NCBI GenBank assembly: GCA_022712855.1 | Contig: JAFLJT010000040.1 | Coordinates: 1 to 42,604 of the forward strand | Reading direction: 5' to 3' | Length of the DNA stretch: 42,604 bases | From: Pseudodesulfovibrio sp. | GTDB taxonomy: Bacteria; Desulfobacterota; Desulfovibrionia; Desulfovibrionales; Desulfovibrionaceae | Shown here: in pieces, positions 1 through 8,546 of the stretch | How the letters are laid out: each line of letters starts with the position of its first letter | Position numbering within the stretch: position 1 is the first letter of the stretch | Translations under genes and position numbers: made by a program | The notes under the pieces: model-generated | Told to the model about the DNA's origin: nothing | The model's input: the letters and a program-made list of their open reading frames with translations, nothing else | The model's database searches: none

Positions 1-70
1 CCCCTGAGAACATTTTGGCCCATTGAAAATTGTAATCCAAAACTATATCCGTCGGTTGTAAGGCTTAGAA

Positions 71-103
71 AGGGAAAAACCGGGAGTGCCGAGGCACTCC
101 CGG
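71..103 (-). terminator. Intrinsic terminator after the amino-acid binding protein gene
   Basis: A perfect 10-bp stem (80-89 with 94-103) with a 4-nt loop is followed, on the minus strand, by a run of five T (79-75). It lies 20 nt past the stop of the binding protein gene and probably ends the two-gene ABC transcript. Confidence 0.9.
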
Positions 104-123
104 TGAATCAGACTATAAGGGTC

Positions 124-930
124 TTACATGGGCCACAGTTCAATCTGCCAGCCAGCGGGGAGGTCGTAACCCATCCACTTCTTGAACAGGGACTGGTATG
201 TGCCGTCGAGCCACATTTCGTTGAGGGACTTGTTCACGAAATCGCGGAAAGCGGAATCGTTGGAAGGAACGCCGAGACCGTAAGGCTCGGAGGAAAAGAA
301 CTCACCAACGACTTCCCATTTCTCGGGATTGTCGTCGCCAGCTTTGAGACCAGCAAGGATACCGGAGTCGGTGGTGACTGCCTTAACTTTGCCCTGCTTC
401 AGAGCCATGAAAGCCTGGGGGTATTCATCGTATGAGATGACCTGGGCTTTGGGCTGTGCTGCAGCGATGTTCTTTTCAGAGGTGGAACCCTTGACGGTAC
501 CGACTTTTTTGTTAGCCAGATCATCTGTGGAAGCGATGCCGGAGCCCTTTTTGACGAGGAGCTTCTGGCCATCCATGAAGTAGGTGATGGAGAAATCAAT
601 CTGCTCATCACGGGAGAACTTGTGAGTCATGGTAGCAGCCAGGATATCAACGGAACCCTGAGCCAGCATCGGGATGCGGTTCTTGGATGTGACAACCTTG
701 AACTCGGTCTTCACGCCCAGCTTGGCAGCCAGAGCTTTACAGATGTCTACGTCGAAACCGACGAGCTTTTTGGAATCAGCATCAATGAAGCCGAACAGGT
801 TAACGGAGTCTTTGACACCACAAACCAGAACGCCAGCTTTTTTGACGTCTTCGATTTTACCAGCGCTCGCTACGGAAGCTGCGAACATGAAGGACAGTAC
901 CAGGGCCAGAATAATTACCAAACGTTTCAT
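124..930 (-). CDS. Amino-acid ABC transporter periplasmic substrate-binding protein (family 3)
   Basis: 268-residue periplasmic protein that captures a polar amino acid, perhaps glutamate or aspartate, for an ABC importer. A signal peptide is visible (MKRLVIILALVL, then A-rich to about residue 23), and the mature part has the family 3 pattern: GVLVCGVK near the start, GFDVDICKALA, a hinge-like DILAATMT segment and a C-terminal SLFKKWMGYDLP. I chose the ATG at 930 because AGGAGG sits 6 nt upstream; an in-frame ATG at 951 lacks a better site. The ATPase gene lies 41 nt upstream, so the two are one operon. The usual permease gene is not present and a strong terminator follows at once. The family is clear; the substrate is not readable from sequence. 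Confidence 0.93.
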   Translation of the reverse strand: MKRLVIILALVLSFMFAASVASAGKIEDVKKAGVLVCGVKDSVNLFGFIDADSKKLVGFDVDICKALAAKLGVKTEFKVVTSKNRIPMLAQGSVDILAATMTHKFSRDEQIDFSITYFMDGQKLLVKKGSGIASTDDLANKKVGTVKGSTSEKNIAAAQPKAQVISYDEYPQAFMALKQGKVKAVTTDSGILAGLKAGDDNPEKWEVVGEFFSSEPYGLGVPSNDSAFRDFVNKSLNEMWLDGTYQSLFKKWMGYDLPAGWQIELWPM

Positions 931-971
931 AATTCCTCCTCTCTCATACAATTCAAACAGTTATATACCAA

Positions 972-1700
972 TTAAAGAATTTCCTTCAGGAAGTTCTTTG
1001 TACGCTCATGTTTCGGGTTTTTGAAGAATTCATCCGGCGGGGCTTGTTCGACCACAACGCCTTCGTCCATGAAAAGAACGCGGTCACACACTTCACGGGC
1101 AAAGCCCATTTCGTGGGTAACACAGAGCATTGTCATACCCTCACGCGCCAGATCCTTCATGACGTTCAAAACCTCATTAATCATTTCCGGATCAAGAGCG
1201 GAGGTCGGCTCGTCAAAGAGCATAACCTTGGGCTTCATGGCCAGGGAACGGGCGATGGCAACACGCTGCTGCTGACCACCGGAAAGTTCTGCGGGGTACT
1301 TGTGTGCCTGATTACCAATACCGACACGGTCCAAAAGCTGAAGTGCTAAGGCTTCGGCTTCATCTTTCGGCATATTTCTGACCTTCAGTGGGGCCAGCGT
1401 GACATTATTCAGGATGCTCAGATGAGGATACAAGTTGAACTGCTGGAAAACGATACCGATTTCAGCACGCAGGTCATTAATATTGACGTCTTTGTCCTGG
1501 ATATCCTTTCCATCAAAAAGGATCTGCCCTTTCTGATATTCCTCCAACCGATTAATGCAGCGGATGAAGGTAGATTTACCGGAACCGGATGGGCCACAGA
1601 TGACCAGCACCTCGCCCTTGTCAACAGATTCGGTAATACCCTGAAGGACGTGAAAATCACCGTACCACTTATGCAGTTTGTCAACTTCGATCATTGCCAT
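972..1700 (-). CDS. Polar amino-acid ABC transporter ATP-binding protein (GlnQ/GltL type)
   Basis: 242-residue cytoplasmic ATPase that powers amino-acid import. All ABC motifs are present: Walker A GPSGSGKS at 36-43, Q-loop VFQQFNL near 84-90, signature LSGGQ at 139-143, Walker B VMLFDEP at 159-165 followed by TSALDPE, and the switch histidine in CVTHEMG at 196. Length is typical. The start is ATG 1700, or two codons later at 1694 ([12 protein letters not shown]); a GGAG lies about 11 nt upstream of 1700, so the longer form is slightly favoured. It is first in the operon with the binding protein. No permease is encoded in the window, so it must pair with membrane subunits encoded elsewhere. 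Confidence 0.94.
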   Translation of the reverse strand: MAMIEVDKLHKWYGDFHVLQGITESVDKGEVLVICGPSGSGKSTFIRCINRLEEYQKGQILFDGKDIQDKDVNINDLRAEIGIVFQQFNLYPHLSILNNVTLAPLKVRNMPKDEAEALALQLLDRVGIGNQAHKYPAELSGGQQQRVAIARSLAMKPKVMLFDEPTSALDPEMINEVLNVMKDLAREGMTMLCVTHEMGFAREVCDRVLFMDEGVVVEQAPPDEFFKNPKHERTKNFLKEIL

Positions 1701-2070
1701 ATAAAAGTAACTCCAAACGTAGATTAGCTCAAAAATGAAACCGGGCCAGCCAGTCGGATTATGTCCCCAGCGGCTTGACCCTAGTATTGAATTTGCCTGT
1801 TACTTGTTATCCAAATCAGTAAAAAAGTCAAGGTACTGTTCAATAAAGAGACGGTTCTTTGCCCTTCAAAAAATCATCCCAAAAGCAAGAATGTACCCCA
1901 GTATTTCGGAAAACAGGATGTAATTTAAGACAAAAGCTTTACTACGATGAGCATAATGCACAATTCCTCATCGTATTGTGCGTTCACAGAATTGTACACT
2001 TTATTCCCCCTTACATCGACAACTCTCCCCACATCCTACTAATCCCCTTCCTTACCATCACTCCAAAAGC
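1701..2070. other. Intergenic region upstream of the ABC operon
   Basis: No credible gene. It should hold the promoter for the leftward ABC operon; a weak candidate is TTGACT on the minus strand at 1831-1826, but no good -10 hexamer sits at 17 nt. Two overlapping inverted repeats at 1943-1981 are listed separately. The short open frames here have no ribosome site or coding character. Confidence 0.5.
1943..1981. repeat. Two overlapping, mutually exclusive inverted repeats
   Basis: A perfect 9-bp inverted repeat (1943-1951 with 1967-1975) overlaps a second perfect 7-bp inverted repeat (1958-1964 with 1975-1981). In RNA the two hairpins compete for the same bases. They lie about 240 bp upstream of the ABC operon start. 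They could be operator sites or a switch in a long leader; nothing shows which. Confidence 0.6.
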
Positions 2071-2102
2071 CAATAAAAAAGGCCCGCTCTTTCGAGCGGG
2101 CC
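2071..2102 (-). terminator. Intrinsic terminator of the qrc operon
   Basis: A perfect 9-bp GC-rich stem (2081-2089 with 2094-2102) and 4-nt loop is followed on the minus strand by six T. It lies 25 nt beyond the qrcD stop codon. Confidence 0.93.
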
Positions 2103-2127
2103 CTTTATTAGTGATGAAGCGTACGGT

Positions 2128-3369
2128 TTAGTCGCCAGACTGGTAGTTCAACTTCGTTTCCAGCGGGAAGACCGGCAGGTAACGATAGGAGAGACTGATG
2201 ACGATGAAGCCGAAGGCAATGATCATGATGGACGTGGCGTACTCAACCCAGTTCGGGTAGTAGAGCTGCCATGTATCAAAGGGCATTACCGGGAAGGCGA
2301 TGGTCTGAACCGTAAAGATGTAACGGTTCAGGGAAACGCCGATGCAAGCGAGGATTCCTGCTGTATACAGCAGGCCCGGACGATTGCGGATAGAGGGTAC
2401 GACCAGCATGATTGCCGGGACGATACCGCAGATGACGATCTCGGAGAACATCAACCATTTGCCATAGATGAAGCCGTAGAACATATCATCAAAGGTCAAA
2501 CCGACGGAAGGCAGGTAGCCAGTGGCCCATGCCCATGTGTCGATGATCTTGAAGAACATGTAAACGCTCAGCATGGAGCCGGCGATTTTGGCCATCAGTG
2601 CTTTAGTCTTGAAGTCAACGAGCTTCTTGCCAGTGATCTTTTCCATGAGGGTGGCGACCAGGACGGTGAAGACCGGGCCGGTACCGACAGCGGAAAGGAT
2701 AAAGAGGAAGAAGGTCCAGGGCCAGATGAAGAAGCCTTCGCGGAAAGCGAAAGGACGACCAATCAGGACACCGTACATGCCACCCAGGGAACCCTGGTGG
2801 AACGTGGACAGGAATGCGCCGATACCGGCAAACAGAGCCATGTTCACGTGTAAGTTATGCGCAAACGCGTGGATGAAGGGAATCTTGTTCAACTGTTTCT
2901 GCTCGAGGATCAGCGGGACGAACTCGATGATCAGGACGATCAGGTAACAGGTGATACAGAAGATAACTTCTGTCAGCATGGAGTGGACATTCGGATGCCA
3001 GTAACCGAACCAAGCACGGGTCGGCTGACCAACATCGAGTACCAGAATCAACATGGCGCCCGCGTAGCAACAGAAACCGATGATAACCGTCAGGTTAATG
3101 ATCTTTTCAAGTTGTTTGATCTTGAGGATGTACTTCAGCAGACCGGTGAAAAATGCACCAGCGCCAAGCGCGATCACAGCAAGGTCAAAGGTAATCCAGG
3201 CGCCGAAACCAAAGTAGTTATCGAGGCCAGTAGTACCGATTCCATTATACAGGACGAGTGTTGCTCCGTAGACACCCCAGAGGAACACTGCCCCCAAGAA
3301 GCCCATCCAGAGCATGAACTGTCCAAACGAACACCGCTGAGTCCCTTCCGGGAAGAGTTTGCTATCCAT
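2128..3369 (-). CDS. qrcD: Menaquinone reductase Qrc, NrfD-like membrane subunit QrcD
   Basis: 413-residue polytopic membrane protein of the NrfD/PsrC family, with about ten hydrophobic helices between residues 15 and 395. In the known Qrc complex of Desulfovibrio vulgaris this subunit anchors the periplasmic subunits and carries the menaquinone site, taking electrons that come from hydrogenases and formate dehydrogenases through cytochrome c3. The start at 3369 has AGGAGG 8 nt upstream, inside the 3' end of qrcC; the two genes are 11 nt apart. It is last in qrcABCD and is followed by a strong terminator. Family assignment comes from the helix pattern and the gene order; I see nothing missing. 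Confidence 0.93.
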   Translation of the reverse strand: MDSKLFPEGTQRCSFGQFMLWMGFLGAVFLWGVYGATLVLYNGIGTTGLDNYFGFGAWITFDLAVIALGAGAFFTGLLKYILKIKQLEKIINLTVIIGFCCYAGAMLILVLDVGQPTRAWFGYWHPNVHSMLTEVIFCITCYLIVLIIEFVPLILEQKQLNKIPFIHAFAHNLHVNMALFAGIGAFLSTFHQGSLGGMYGVLIGRPFAFREGFFIWPWTFFLFILSAVGTGPVFTVLVATLMEKITGKKLVDFKTKALMAKIAGSMLSVYMFFKIIDTWAWATGYLPSVGLTFDDMFYGFIYGKWLMFSEIVICGIVPAIMLVVPSIRNRPGLLYTAGILACIGVSLNRYIFTVQTIAFPVMPFDTWQLYYPNWVEYATSIMIIAFGFIVISLSYRYLPVFPLETKLNYQSGD

Positions 3370-3380
3370 TGTTTAGCCTC

Positions 3381-4214
3381 CTAACCGTGGGAATTAGACG
3401 GGGCACCATGAGCACCACCGTCAGCGTTGTAGTTATCACCAAGTTTACGAACCCACTCGCGTTCGCTCGTGTAGTAAACCTGGGGGTCCAAGCCGAGCTT
3501 TTCGATCAAGCGGTAGGCGTTCTTGCCCTTGGCCAATTCGTGCACCTTGTGCTCGGGATTGTTGAGATCGCCGAAGGTGATAGCCTTAGTAGGACAGATG
3601 TCGGCACAAGCAGTGTTGTACGCGCCATCAGGCAGATCCATGGGATCATTACCGTCTTGACGGGCCTGATCCTTGGCATCGAGGTAGCGGCTGTGACAGA
3701 AGCTACACTTCTCAACCACACCACGGGGACGTACAGCAGTCGAAGGGCTTAAGCCCTTGTCCATGCCTTCCGGCCAGATCGGATCCCACCAGTTAAAGTA
3801 ACGAGCGTGGTATGGGCACGCTGCCATACAATATCTACAACCGATGCAACGAGGAGTAACCTGAGAGACGATGCCGCCCTCTTCGTTCTTCTCGGTAGCT
3901 ACAACCGGACAGACAGGCACACAGGCAGGGTTACCGCACTGCATACATGGTCTGGGCAGGTAAGCTGTCTCATGTTCCGGGAAGCTTTTGCCATTAGACA
4001 GTTCGTAGACATACAGCCAAGTCAGAGTCTTGAGCTTGTTGGATGCGTCATCGCGATCCCAAGTCAGAGCCTGAACATAGTTATAGGGGTCTTTCTTGGT
4101 CATCGGAGCGATGTTGTTCTCCACCTGGCAGCCGACCATACAGGCCCCGCAACCAGTGCATTTGTCAACATCAATGACCATGCCCCATTTGACTTTGAAT
4201 TCTTTCATTTGCAT
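3381..4214 (-). CDS. qrcC: Menaquinone reductase Qrc, iron-sulfur subunit QrcC
   Basis: 277-residue periplasmic iron-sulfur protein of the PsrB/HybA type. Sixteen cysteines in four groups can bind four clusters: 19/22/25/29 (CTGCGAC...), 90/93/98/102, 123/126/129/133 (CIGCRYC...) and 170/173/203/207. It should wire the multiheme QrcA and QrcB to the quinone site in QrcD. I start it at ATG 4214 (MQMKEFKV) because GGGAG lies about 7 nt upstream and the qrcB stop is 11 nt before it; an upstream in-frame ATG at 4262 would lie inside qrcB and has no site. No signal peptide is seen, as expected if it is exported with the Tat-signal subunit QrcB. Confidence 0.94.
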   Translation of the reverse strand: MQMKEFKVKWGMVIDVDKCTGCGACMVGCQVENNIAPMTKKDPYNYVQALTWDRDDASNKLKTLTWLYVYELSNGKSFPEHETAYLPRPCMQCGNPACVPVCPVVATEKNEEGGIVSQVTPRCIGCRYCMAACPYHARYFNWWDPIWPEGMDKGLSPSTAVRPRGVVEKCSFCHSRYLDAKDQARQDGNDPMDLPDGAYNTACADICPTKAITFGDLNNPEHKVHELAKGKNAYRLIEKLGLDPQVYYTSEREWVRKLGDNYNADGGAHGAPSNSHG

Positions 4215-4225
4215 GTTGGTTCTCC

Positions 4226-6175
4226 CTAGATTTTGGCGACGTTCACAGTGGAACCGGCCCAAGTCGAGGCGCCAGCGGCAGCTTCAGAGCTCACCGTGAG
4301 GATCTTGTAAACGTTATCGCCCTTGCCCTTCGAGAACTCATCGCCGACGGTGTGGCCCATTCCCAGAGGAGCAGCCACAACACCCGGCAAAACGCCTTCG
4401 AAGACCTGAACCAGTGCTTCGCACTCGCCATTTCCACCAGAGAGTTTCACCTTGGAACCAACACTCACGCCAAGCTTCTTGGCAGTGACGGATGCCATCA
4501 TGACAACCATGTTGTCGCCAACGAGCTGGTTGTTGCTGATGGTAGCCGGAGCATTAGGAGTAGTCGCCTGATTGGCGGTACCAACACTCAGAACCGTGTA
4601 AGGAGCCAGGCCAACAGCGCCAGTTCCCTTGACGGGAACAGCAGCTTTGCCCAGCGCACTTGCGGCCAGGGTGACACCGGACATGTCCGGAGTCTCTTCC
4701 AGAACGTATGCAGCACCTTCAACCAGCTCATCCATGTCTGCGCCAATAGCTTCGACCTTGGCTTCGATGACTTCAGCGAAAGACTCGGAATCGAGTCCAG
4801 CCGGAGCCAGAAACAGGTCGCGTGCATCTTTGGCACCAGATGCGGGTTTTGAGACCGGTGCGCCCATGGTGTATATTGCCGAAGCAACACCGTAAGGGCT
4901 GGCCAGATCATCATAGCGCTCATAAGAGTGCAAGCTGGGCAGTACCAAGTCGGCGGCAGCAGTAGTCTCGGTGTTGACCGAGTCTATAGCTACAGTGAAT
5001 CCAGCCTTGACCTGCTCAGGCAGAGCATATGTGGGGTTAGCTTCGTAGATAATCACCATCTCGGCGTCGACACCCTGGAGGATATCGCCTTTGAGCATTT
5101 CGCTACGGGTCATTGCACCATCAACGGCTGCTGCGAATTCGGGAAGCACTTTCATGCCACCGCCCAAGAGCAGGTTGAGTGCGATGCCAGCGGCGTTGGC
5201 AGCCACGGATCCAGCCGGAACAACCACGGGGTTGCTGGCGGACAGCAGCTGCTTGGCGACTTCGGCCATCTGATCGGCTTTGACACCAGTGGCGGCTTCG
5301 ACCTTGGCTGGGGTGTACCCGGCCATGACCATTGCCTTGAACTGATCAAAGTCGGATGCAGGCACGGACTTGCCAGCCTGCAATACATAATAACAGATAC
5401 CCAGAGTGAAAGCAGCCATGCCTTCAGCCGGGACGGGCACCCATTTGCTTGTTACGGAAGCGGTCTTGGTCTGCATGGGACCGGCGAAGATGAACTTGCC
5501 GCCCTCATTGTTTGCAAACGCTTTCATGTTGGCAACGGTGGGACCCCAAGATTCAAAGGCGTCGGCACCGGCCAGCAGGACCACATCGGCGTTTTCCATG
5601 TCGTAACCGATCTGGCCGGAACCGCCCATGAGGCCGGTCCATGCTCTATCGGAAACCTGCATATCGCAGGGCATGGTGTAGAACTTGTCGCTCTGTTTTC
5701 CGGTGAGAACAGCGGAAAGAAGCTCGTTTACGGTACCAGTCTGGTCACCGGAAATGACAGCAACATTGCTACCAGCGGCGGCCAATTTGTCGACCAGAAC
5801 CTCTTCGGCTTTTTCCCAGGTGATTTCTTCACCGTTCAACATCGGAGCCGCGATACGGTTGGGGCTGTTCTTCACCTGGACACCATTGGCGCACAAGGGG
5901 CAGATACCACCACCGGAAAGCGGGTTATCCATGTTTCCTTCAGTACCAAAGGCTTCTCCCGCAACAGTGCGGACCTTTACGGCACATCCGGATTCACACA
6001 TCTTGGACACAGTCGGTACACCTTTTACTTCCCCGTATTTCAACGTGGGAATCCAGGGCCAGTTCTGCGTCCAGATGGAAACATCATCAAGGAGCGTCCA
6101 AACCGTCGGAGTAAAAAGGATACCGACGGTGGCGCCCACACTCATCTGAATAAAAGCTCTGCGTGCTACGCTCAT
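4226..6175 (-). CDS. qrcB: Menaquinone reductase Qrc, molybdopterin-oxidoreductase-like subunit QrcB
   Basis: 649-residue periplasmic subunit related to molybdopterin oxidoreductases. The N-terminus has a twin-arginine (VARRAFIQ, residues 3-10) and a hydrophobic stretch, consistent with Tat export. Four cysteines at 60/64/92/95 (CESGC and CPLC) form an unusual C-x3-C-x27-C-x2-C set, unlike the usual N-terminal cluster motif. In D. vulgaris the equivalent subunit is reported to lack molybdenum, so this is probably a structural electron-transfer subunit and not an enzyme. Spacing is 12 nt from qrcA and 11 nt to qrcC. A GAGG about 9 nt upstream supports the start. The C-terminal 120 residues resemble the beta-barrel dinucleotide-binding domain of the family. 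Confidence 0.92.
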   Translation of the reverse strand: MSVARRAFIQMSVGATVGILFTPTVWTLLDDVSIWTQNWPWIPTLKYGEVKGVPTVSKMCESGCAVKVRTVAGEAFGTEGNMDNPLSGGGICPLCANGVQVKNSPNRIAAPMLNGEEITWEKAEEVLVDKLAAAGSNVAVISGDQTGTVNELLSAVLTGKQSDKFYTMPCDMQVSDRAWTGLMGGSGQIGYDMENADVVLLAGADAFESWGPTVANMKAFANNEGGKFIFAGPMQTKTASVTSKWVPVPAEGMAAFTLGICYYVLQAGKSVPASDFDQFKAMVMAGYTPAKVEAATGVKADQMAEVAKQLLSASNPVVVPAGSVAANAAGIALNLLLGGGMKVLPEFAAAVDGAMTRSEMLKGDILQGVDAEMVIIYEANPTYALPEQVKAGFTVAIDSVNTETTAAADLVLPSLHSYERYDDLASPYGVASAIYTMGAPVSKPASGAKDARDLFLAPAGLDSESFAEVIEAKVEAIGADMDELVEGAAYVLEETPDMSGVTLAASALGKAAVPVKGTGAVGLAPYTVLSVGTANQATTPNAPATISNNQLVGDNMVVMMASVTAKKLGVSVGSKVKLSGGNGECEALVQVFEGVLPGVVAAPLGMGHTVGDEFSKGKGDNVYKILTVSSEAAAGASTWAGSTVNVAKI

Positions 6176-6187
6176 ATCAGTACCTCT

Positions 6188-6934
6188 TTACTTATGACAG
6201 GTGTAGCAGGCGTTGGGCTGACCCTTAAGGGCATGGCACCGTTCGCACTTCCACATCTTCATGGTCATCTTGCTATAGCCGGAGATGATATTCCGCTCAA
6301 AAGCTGGCGGCGTATCGTTCTTGTCGATGTCCTTCATGTGGCACAGATTACAATTCTGTTCGCCAGGCTCATCAAACACAGCGGAGTCAACAACACTAGA
6401 CAGTTCGTTCTTCATCTCAGCCAATTCGGCGATATCAAGACCTTCGTGGGCCTTGTGAGAGAAGTAGACGTTGTCCGGCTGGTATTGGTAATTCAACCAA
6501 GGTACTTCTGTACTCTGGATGAGGTACTTGACCACGTACTCGCGTTCTGCAGCTTTGTTTTCATCTTCGCCGGAAAGCAGGTTGTCTTCAATGACTTCCA
6601 GTTCAGCGGCAATGATGGCGTTGTAATCACTCGGGTCGATACCGGCTTCGGCAATGGCTTCCATTGCTTCTTCGGGATCAACTGCGTGACACTCAGCACA
6701 GCCTTCGTTAGTCGGGAAACCGGCGTAAGAGCCGTCGTCCCGGAAATAGTGGCAACTTTCGCAATCCATTCCTTCGCTCTCTACGTGGATGGCATGACTA
6801 AACTTGAATGGCTGCTCTATTTCTTCGTAGAACAAACCAGGCAGTACAGCCCAACCTAAAACGCAGGTGGCCAAGAAGCCGATAATAAAGGGGAGTACCC
6901 CTCCACACCGTTTCGATGCTCTTCTTTCCTCCAT
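6188..6934 (-). CDS. qrcA: Menaquinone reductase Qrc, multiheme cytochrome c subunit QrcA
   Basis: 248-residue membrane-anchored periplasmic cytochrome. One hydrophobic helix (about 13-33) is followed by five CxxCH heme motifs: CESCH 58-62, CAECH 79-83, CNLCH 195-199, CERCH 230-234 and CYTCH 243-247. Free histidines for axial ligation are present (FSHAIH 46-50, FSHKAH 159-163). It accepts electrons from the periplasmic type I cytochrome c3 pool and is the first gene of qrcABCD. As I recall it, the characterised homologue is described as hexaheme; only five canonical motifs are visible here, so a sixth heme would need a non-standard site. GAGG repeats lie just before the ATG at 6934. Confidence 0.92.
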   Translation of the reverse strand: MEERRASKRCGGVLPFIIGFLATCVLGWAVLPGLFYEEIEQPFKFSHAIHVESEGMDCESCHYFRDDGSYAGFPTNEGCAECHAVDPEEAMEAIAEAGIDPSDYNAIIAAELEVIEDNLLSGEDENKAAEREYVVKYLIQSTEVPWLNYQYQPDNVYFSHKAHEGLDIAELAEMKNELSSVVDSAVFDEPGEQNCNLCHMKDIDKNDTPPAFERNIISGYSKMTMKMWKCERCHALKGQPNACYTCHK

Positions 6935-6967
6935 AACCTCAACCTCGCCCCATCACTCTAAAGTTTA

Positions 6968-6980
6968 TGTGAAATTCACA
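6968..6980. promoter_or_regulatory. Palindrome in the qrc leader (possible operator)
   Basis: TGTGAA-A-TTCACA is a perfect inverted repeat with a 1-nt centre. It lies just downstream of the predicted qrc transcription start and about 34 bp before the qrcA start codon. The half-sites resemble those of CRP/FNR-family regulators and of Rex in sulfate reducers, but their usual centre spacing is wider, so the regulator is unknown. Confidence 0.5.
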
Positions 6981-6997
6981 ACAATTGAACTATGTCC

Positions 6998-7026
6998 CCA
7001 TAAGGCACGGACCGTTTTCGTGTCAA
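6998..7026 (-). promoter_or_regulatory. Candidate sigma-70 promoter of qrcABCD
   Basis: On the minus strand a perfect TTGACA (7026-7021) and a TTATGG -10 (7003-6998) are separated by exactly 17 nt. The predicted start near 6990 gives a leader of about 55 nt for qrcA. The -10 is imperfect. Confidence 0.6.
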
Positions 7027-7112
7027 GAGAATATGAAAAAATTCACGATCTCTTTTCCACAAAAAAAAACAAGAAAACCATGCCTATAAAGACCAATAAC
7101 CAAATTTATAGA

Positions 7113-8543
7113 TTATTTCTTAACCCGCCCGTAGACGTCGTCAAAACGCACAATATCGTCTTCTTCCAAGTACGGTCCGCTCTGAATTTCAATGATATTC
7201 AGTGCAACTTTCCCCGGATTAGCCAATCTGTGCTGTGACGCTTTGGGAATGTCCACGGACTGGTTTTCCACCAGTATCCGCGGTTCATTGTCCACTTCAA
7301 CTTCAGCGGTTCCGTCCACGACAACCCAGTGTTCACTCCTGTGATGGTGCATTTGTGAACTCAGGCGCGCGCCCGGATTTACCTGTATACGCTTGATCTT
7401 GTAATGCGGCCCTTCTTCAAGGACACAGTAGCTGCCCCAAGGACGGACCACCGTGGGATGACTCTCCACTAACGGACTGCCCTCGGCCTTGAGGGTGTCC
7501 ACCACGTCCCGCACATACTGTACGCATTTCATGGGGCACGTCAGAGTAGCATCGCGGGTCTGGACCATGATCATGTCTTCGACACCGACCACGGCCAACT
7601 TGCCGCCTTGACTGATAAGCAAGGAGTTCTTGCAATTCATGGCGAGCACATCGCCCTGAATCACATTGCCAGCCTCATCCTTTTCACCAAGGCGATACAT
7701 GGCTTCCCAGCTTCCAAGGTCGTCCCACTCAAATCCTGCGCGAACCACGGCGATATTGTCGATCTTCTCGACCACACCATAGTCCACGGAAATATTTGGA
7801 ATATCGCGATATCCTTCAATCATTGGCACTTCATCACGCCCCATCCACCAGCTCCACAGTTCGGGCTGGCACTTGGCGATTTGCGTCAAAAAGTCTTTGA
7901 TACGGAACAGGAACATGCCGCTATTCCAATAGTGGCTGCCGTCACGCACAAAGGATTCCGCTGTTTCCAGATCAGGCTTCTCAACAAAGCCATCCACTGC
8001 AGATGCGCCCTCCCCCAAGTTTTCTCCAAGGGTAATGTAGCCATACCCGGTCTCCGGTTTATTCGGCTTCACGCCAAAGGTCACAAACCGTTTTTCGGCA
8101 GCAAGGTGTGATGCACGAACAAGATCGTCAATCCATGCTTGGCTATTTCCGATGAGATGATCAGACGGGAAGACCGCAGCCAGCGCTTTGGTATTGCCAT
8201 TGGCAACCTTATCCAGCCCCAGCATGATGGCGGGCAACGTATTGCGGGCCAAGGGTTCGGCCAGGACCTGAGCCTCCATGTTCGGATTGACGGCCGCAAT
8301 CTGCTTGCGAACCTCGAACACGTGCTCTTCATTGGTGACAACCCAAATGCGGGACGGGTCAAACGCCTCAAGCACACGGCTGACAGTCTGTTGCAGCAAG
8401 GTCTGCTCGCCGCCCAGCACCAAAAGCTGTTTGGGGAGTAGGTTACGGCTCAGGGGCCACAAACGGGTGCCGGAGCCGCCCGCCAGAATTATTGCATGAC
8501 ATTCTTCGGCGAATTCCGCCGTGGTCTGCGTTTTTTCAGACAT
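7113..8543 (-). CDS. Bifunctional mannose-1-phosphate guanylyltransferase / mannose-6-phosphate isomerase
   Basis: 476-residue cytoplasmic enzyme of the ManC/AlgA type. The N-terminal nucleotidyltransferase domain has LAGGSGTRLWPLSR at 20-33 and the sugar-binding FVEKPD near 173; it makes GDP-mannose from mannose 1-phosphate and GTP. The C-terminal cupin domain, with HHHRSEHWVVVDG and a late SQHRLANPG, is a type II phosphomannose isomerase that supplies mannose 6-phosphate from fructose 6-phosphate. The product feeds surface polysaccharide synthesis. It starts 3 nt after the rmlC stop, with GAGG 8 nt upstream, so the two are translated from one message. A phosphomannomutase is not seen nearby. 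Length is typical of the fused form. Confidence 0.94.
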   Translation of the reverse strand: MSEKTQTTAEFAEECHAIILAGGSGTRLWPLSRNLLPKQLLVLGGEQTLLQQTVSRVLEAFDPSRIWVVTNEEHVFEVRKQIAAVNPNMEAQVLAEPLARNTLPAIMLGLDKVANGNTKALAAVFPSDHLIGNSQAWIDDLVRASHLAAEKRFVTFGVKPNKPETGYGYITLGENLGEGASAVDGFVEKPDLETAESFVRDGSHYWNSGMFLFRIKDFLTQIAKCQPELWSWWMGRDEVPMIEGYRDIPNISVDYGVVEKIDNIAVVRAGFEWDDLGSWEAMYRLGEKDEAGNVIQGDVLAMNCKNSLLISQGGKLAVVGVEDMIMVQTRDATLTCPMKCVQYVRDVVDTLKAEGSPLVESHPTVVRPWGSYCVLEEGPHYKIKRIQVNPGARLSSQMHHHRSEHWVVVDGTAEVEVDNEPRILVENQSVDIPKASQHRLANPGKVALNIIEIQSGPYLEEDDIVRFDDVYGRVKK

Positions 8544-8546
8544 AGG

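Noticed and set aside
1735-2131. Short plus-strand open frames in the gap left of qrcD
   Set aside because: No ribosome site, no coding pattern, and one crosses the qrc terminator.
4928-6859. A 643-codon open frame on the plus strand across qrcB and qrcA
   Set aside because: It lies opposite two well-supported genes, has no recognisable motif or ribosome site, and its openness follows from the codon use of the real genes.
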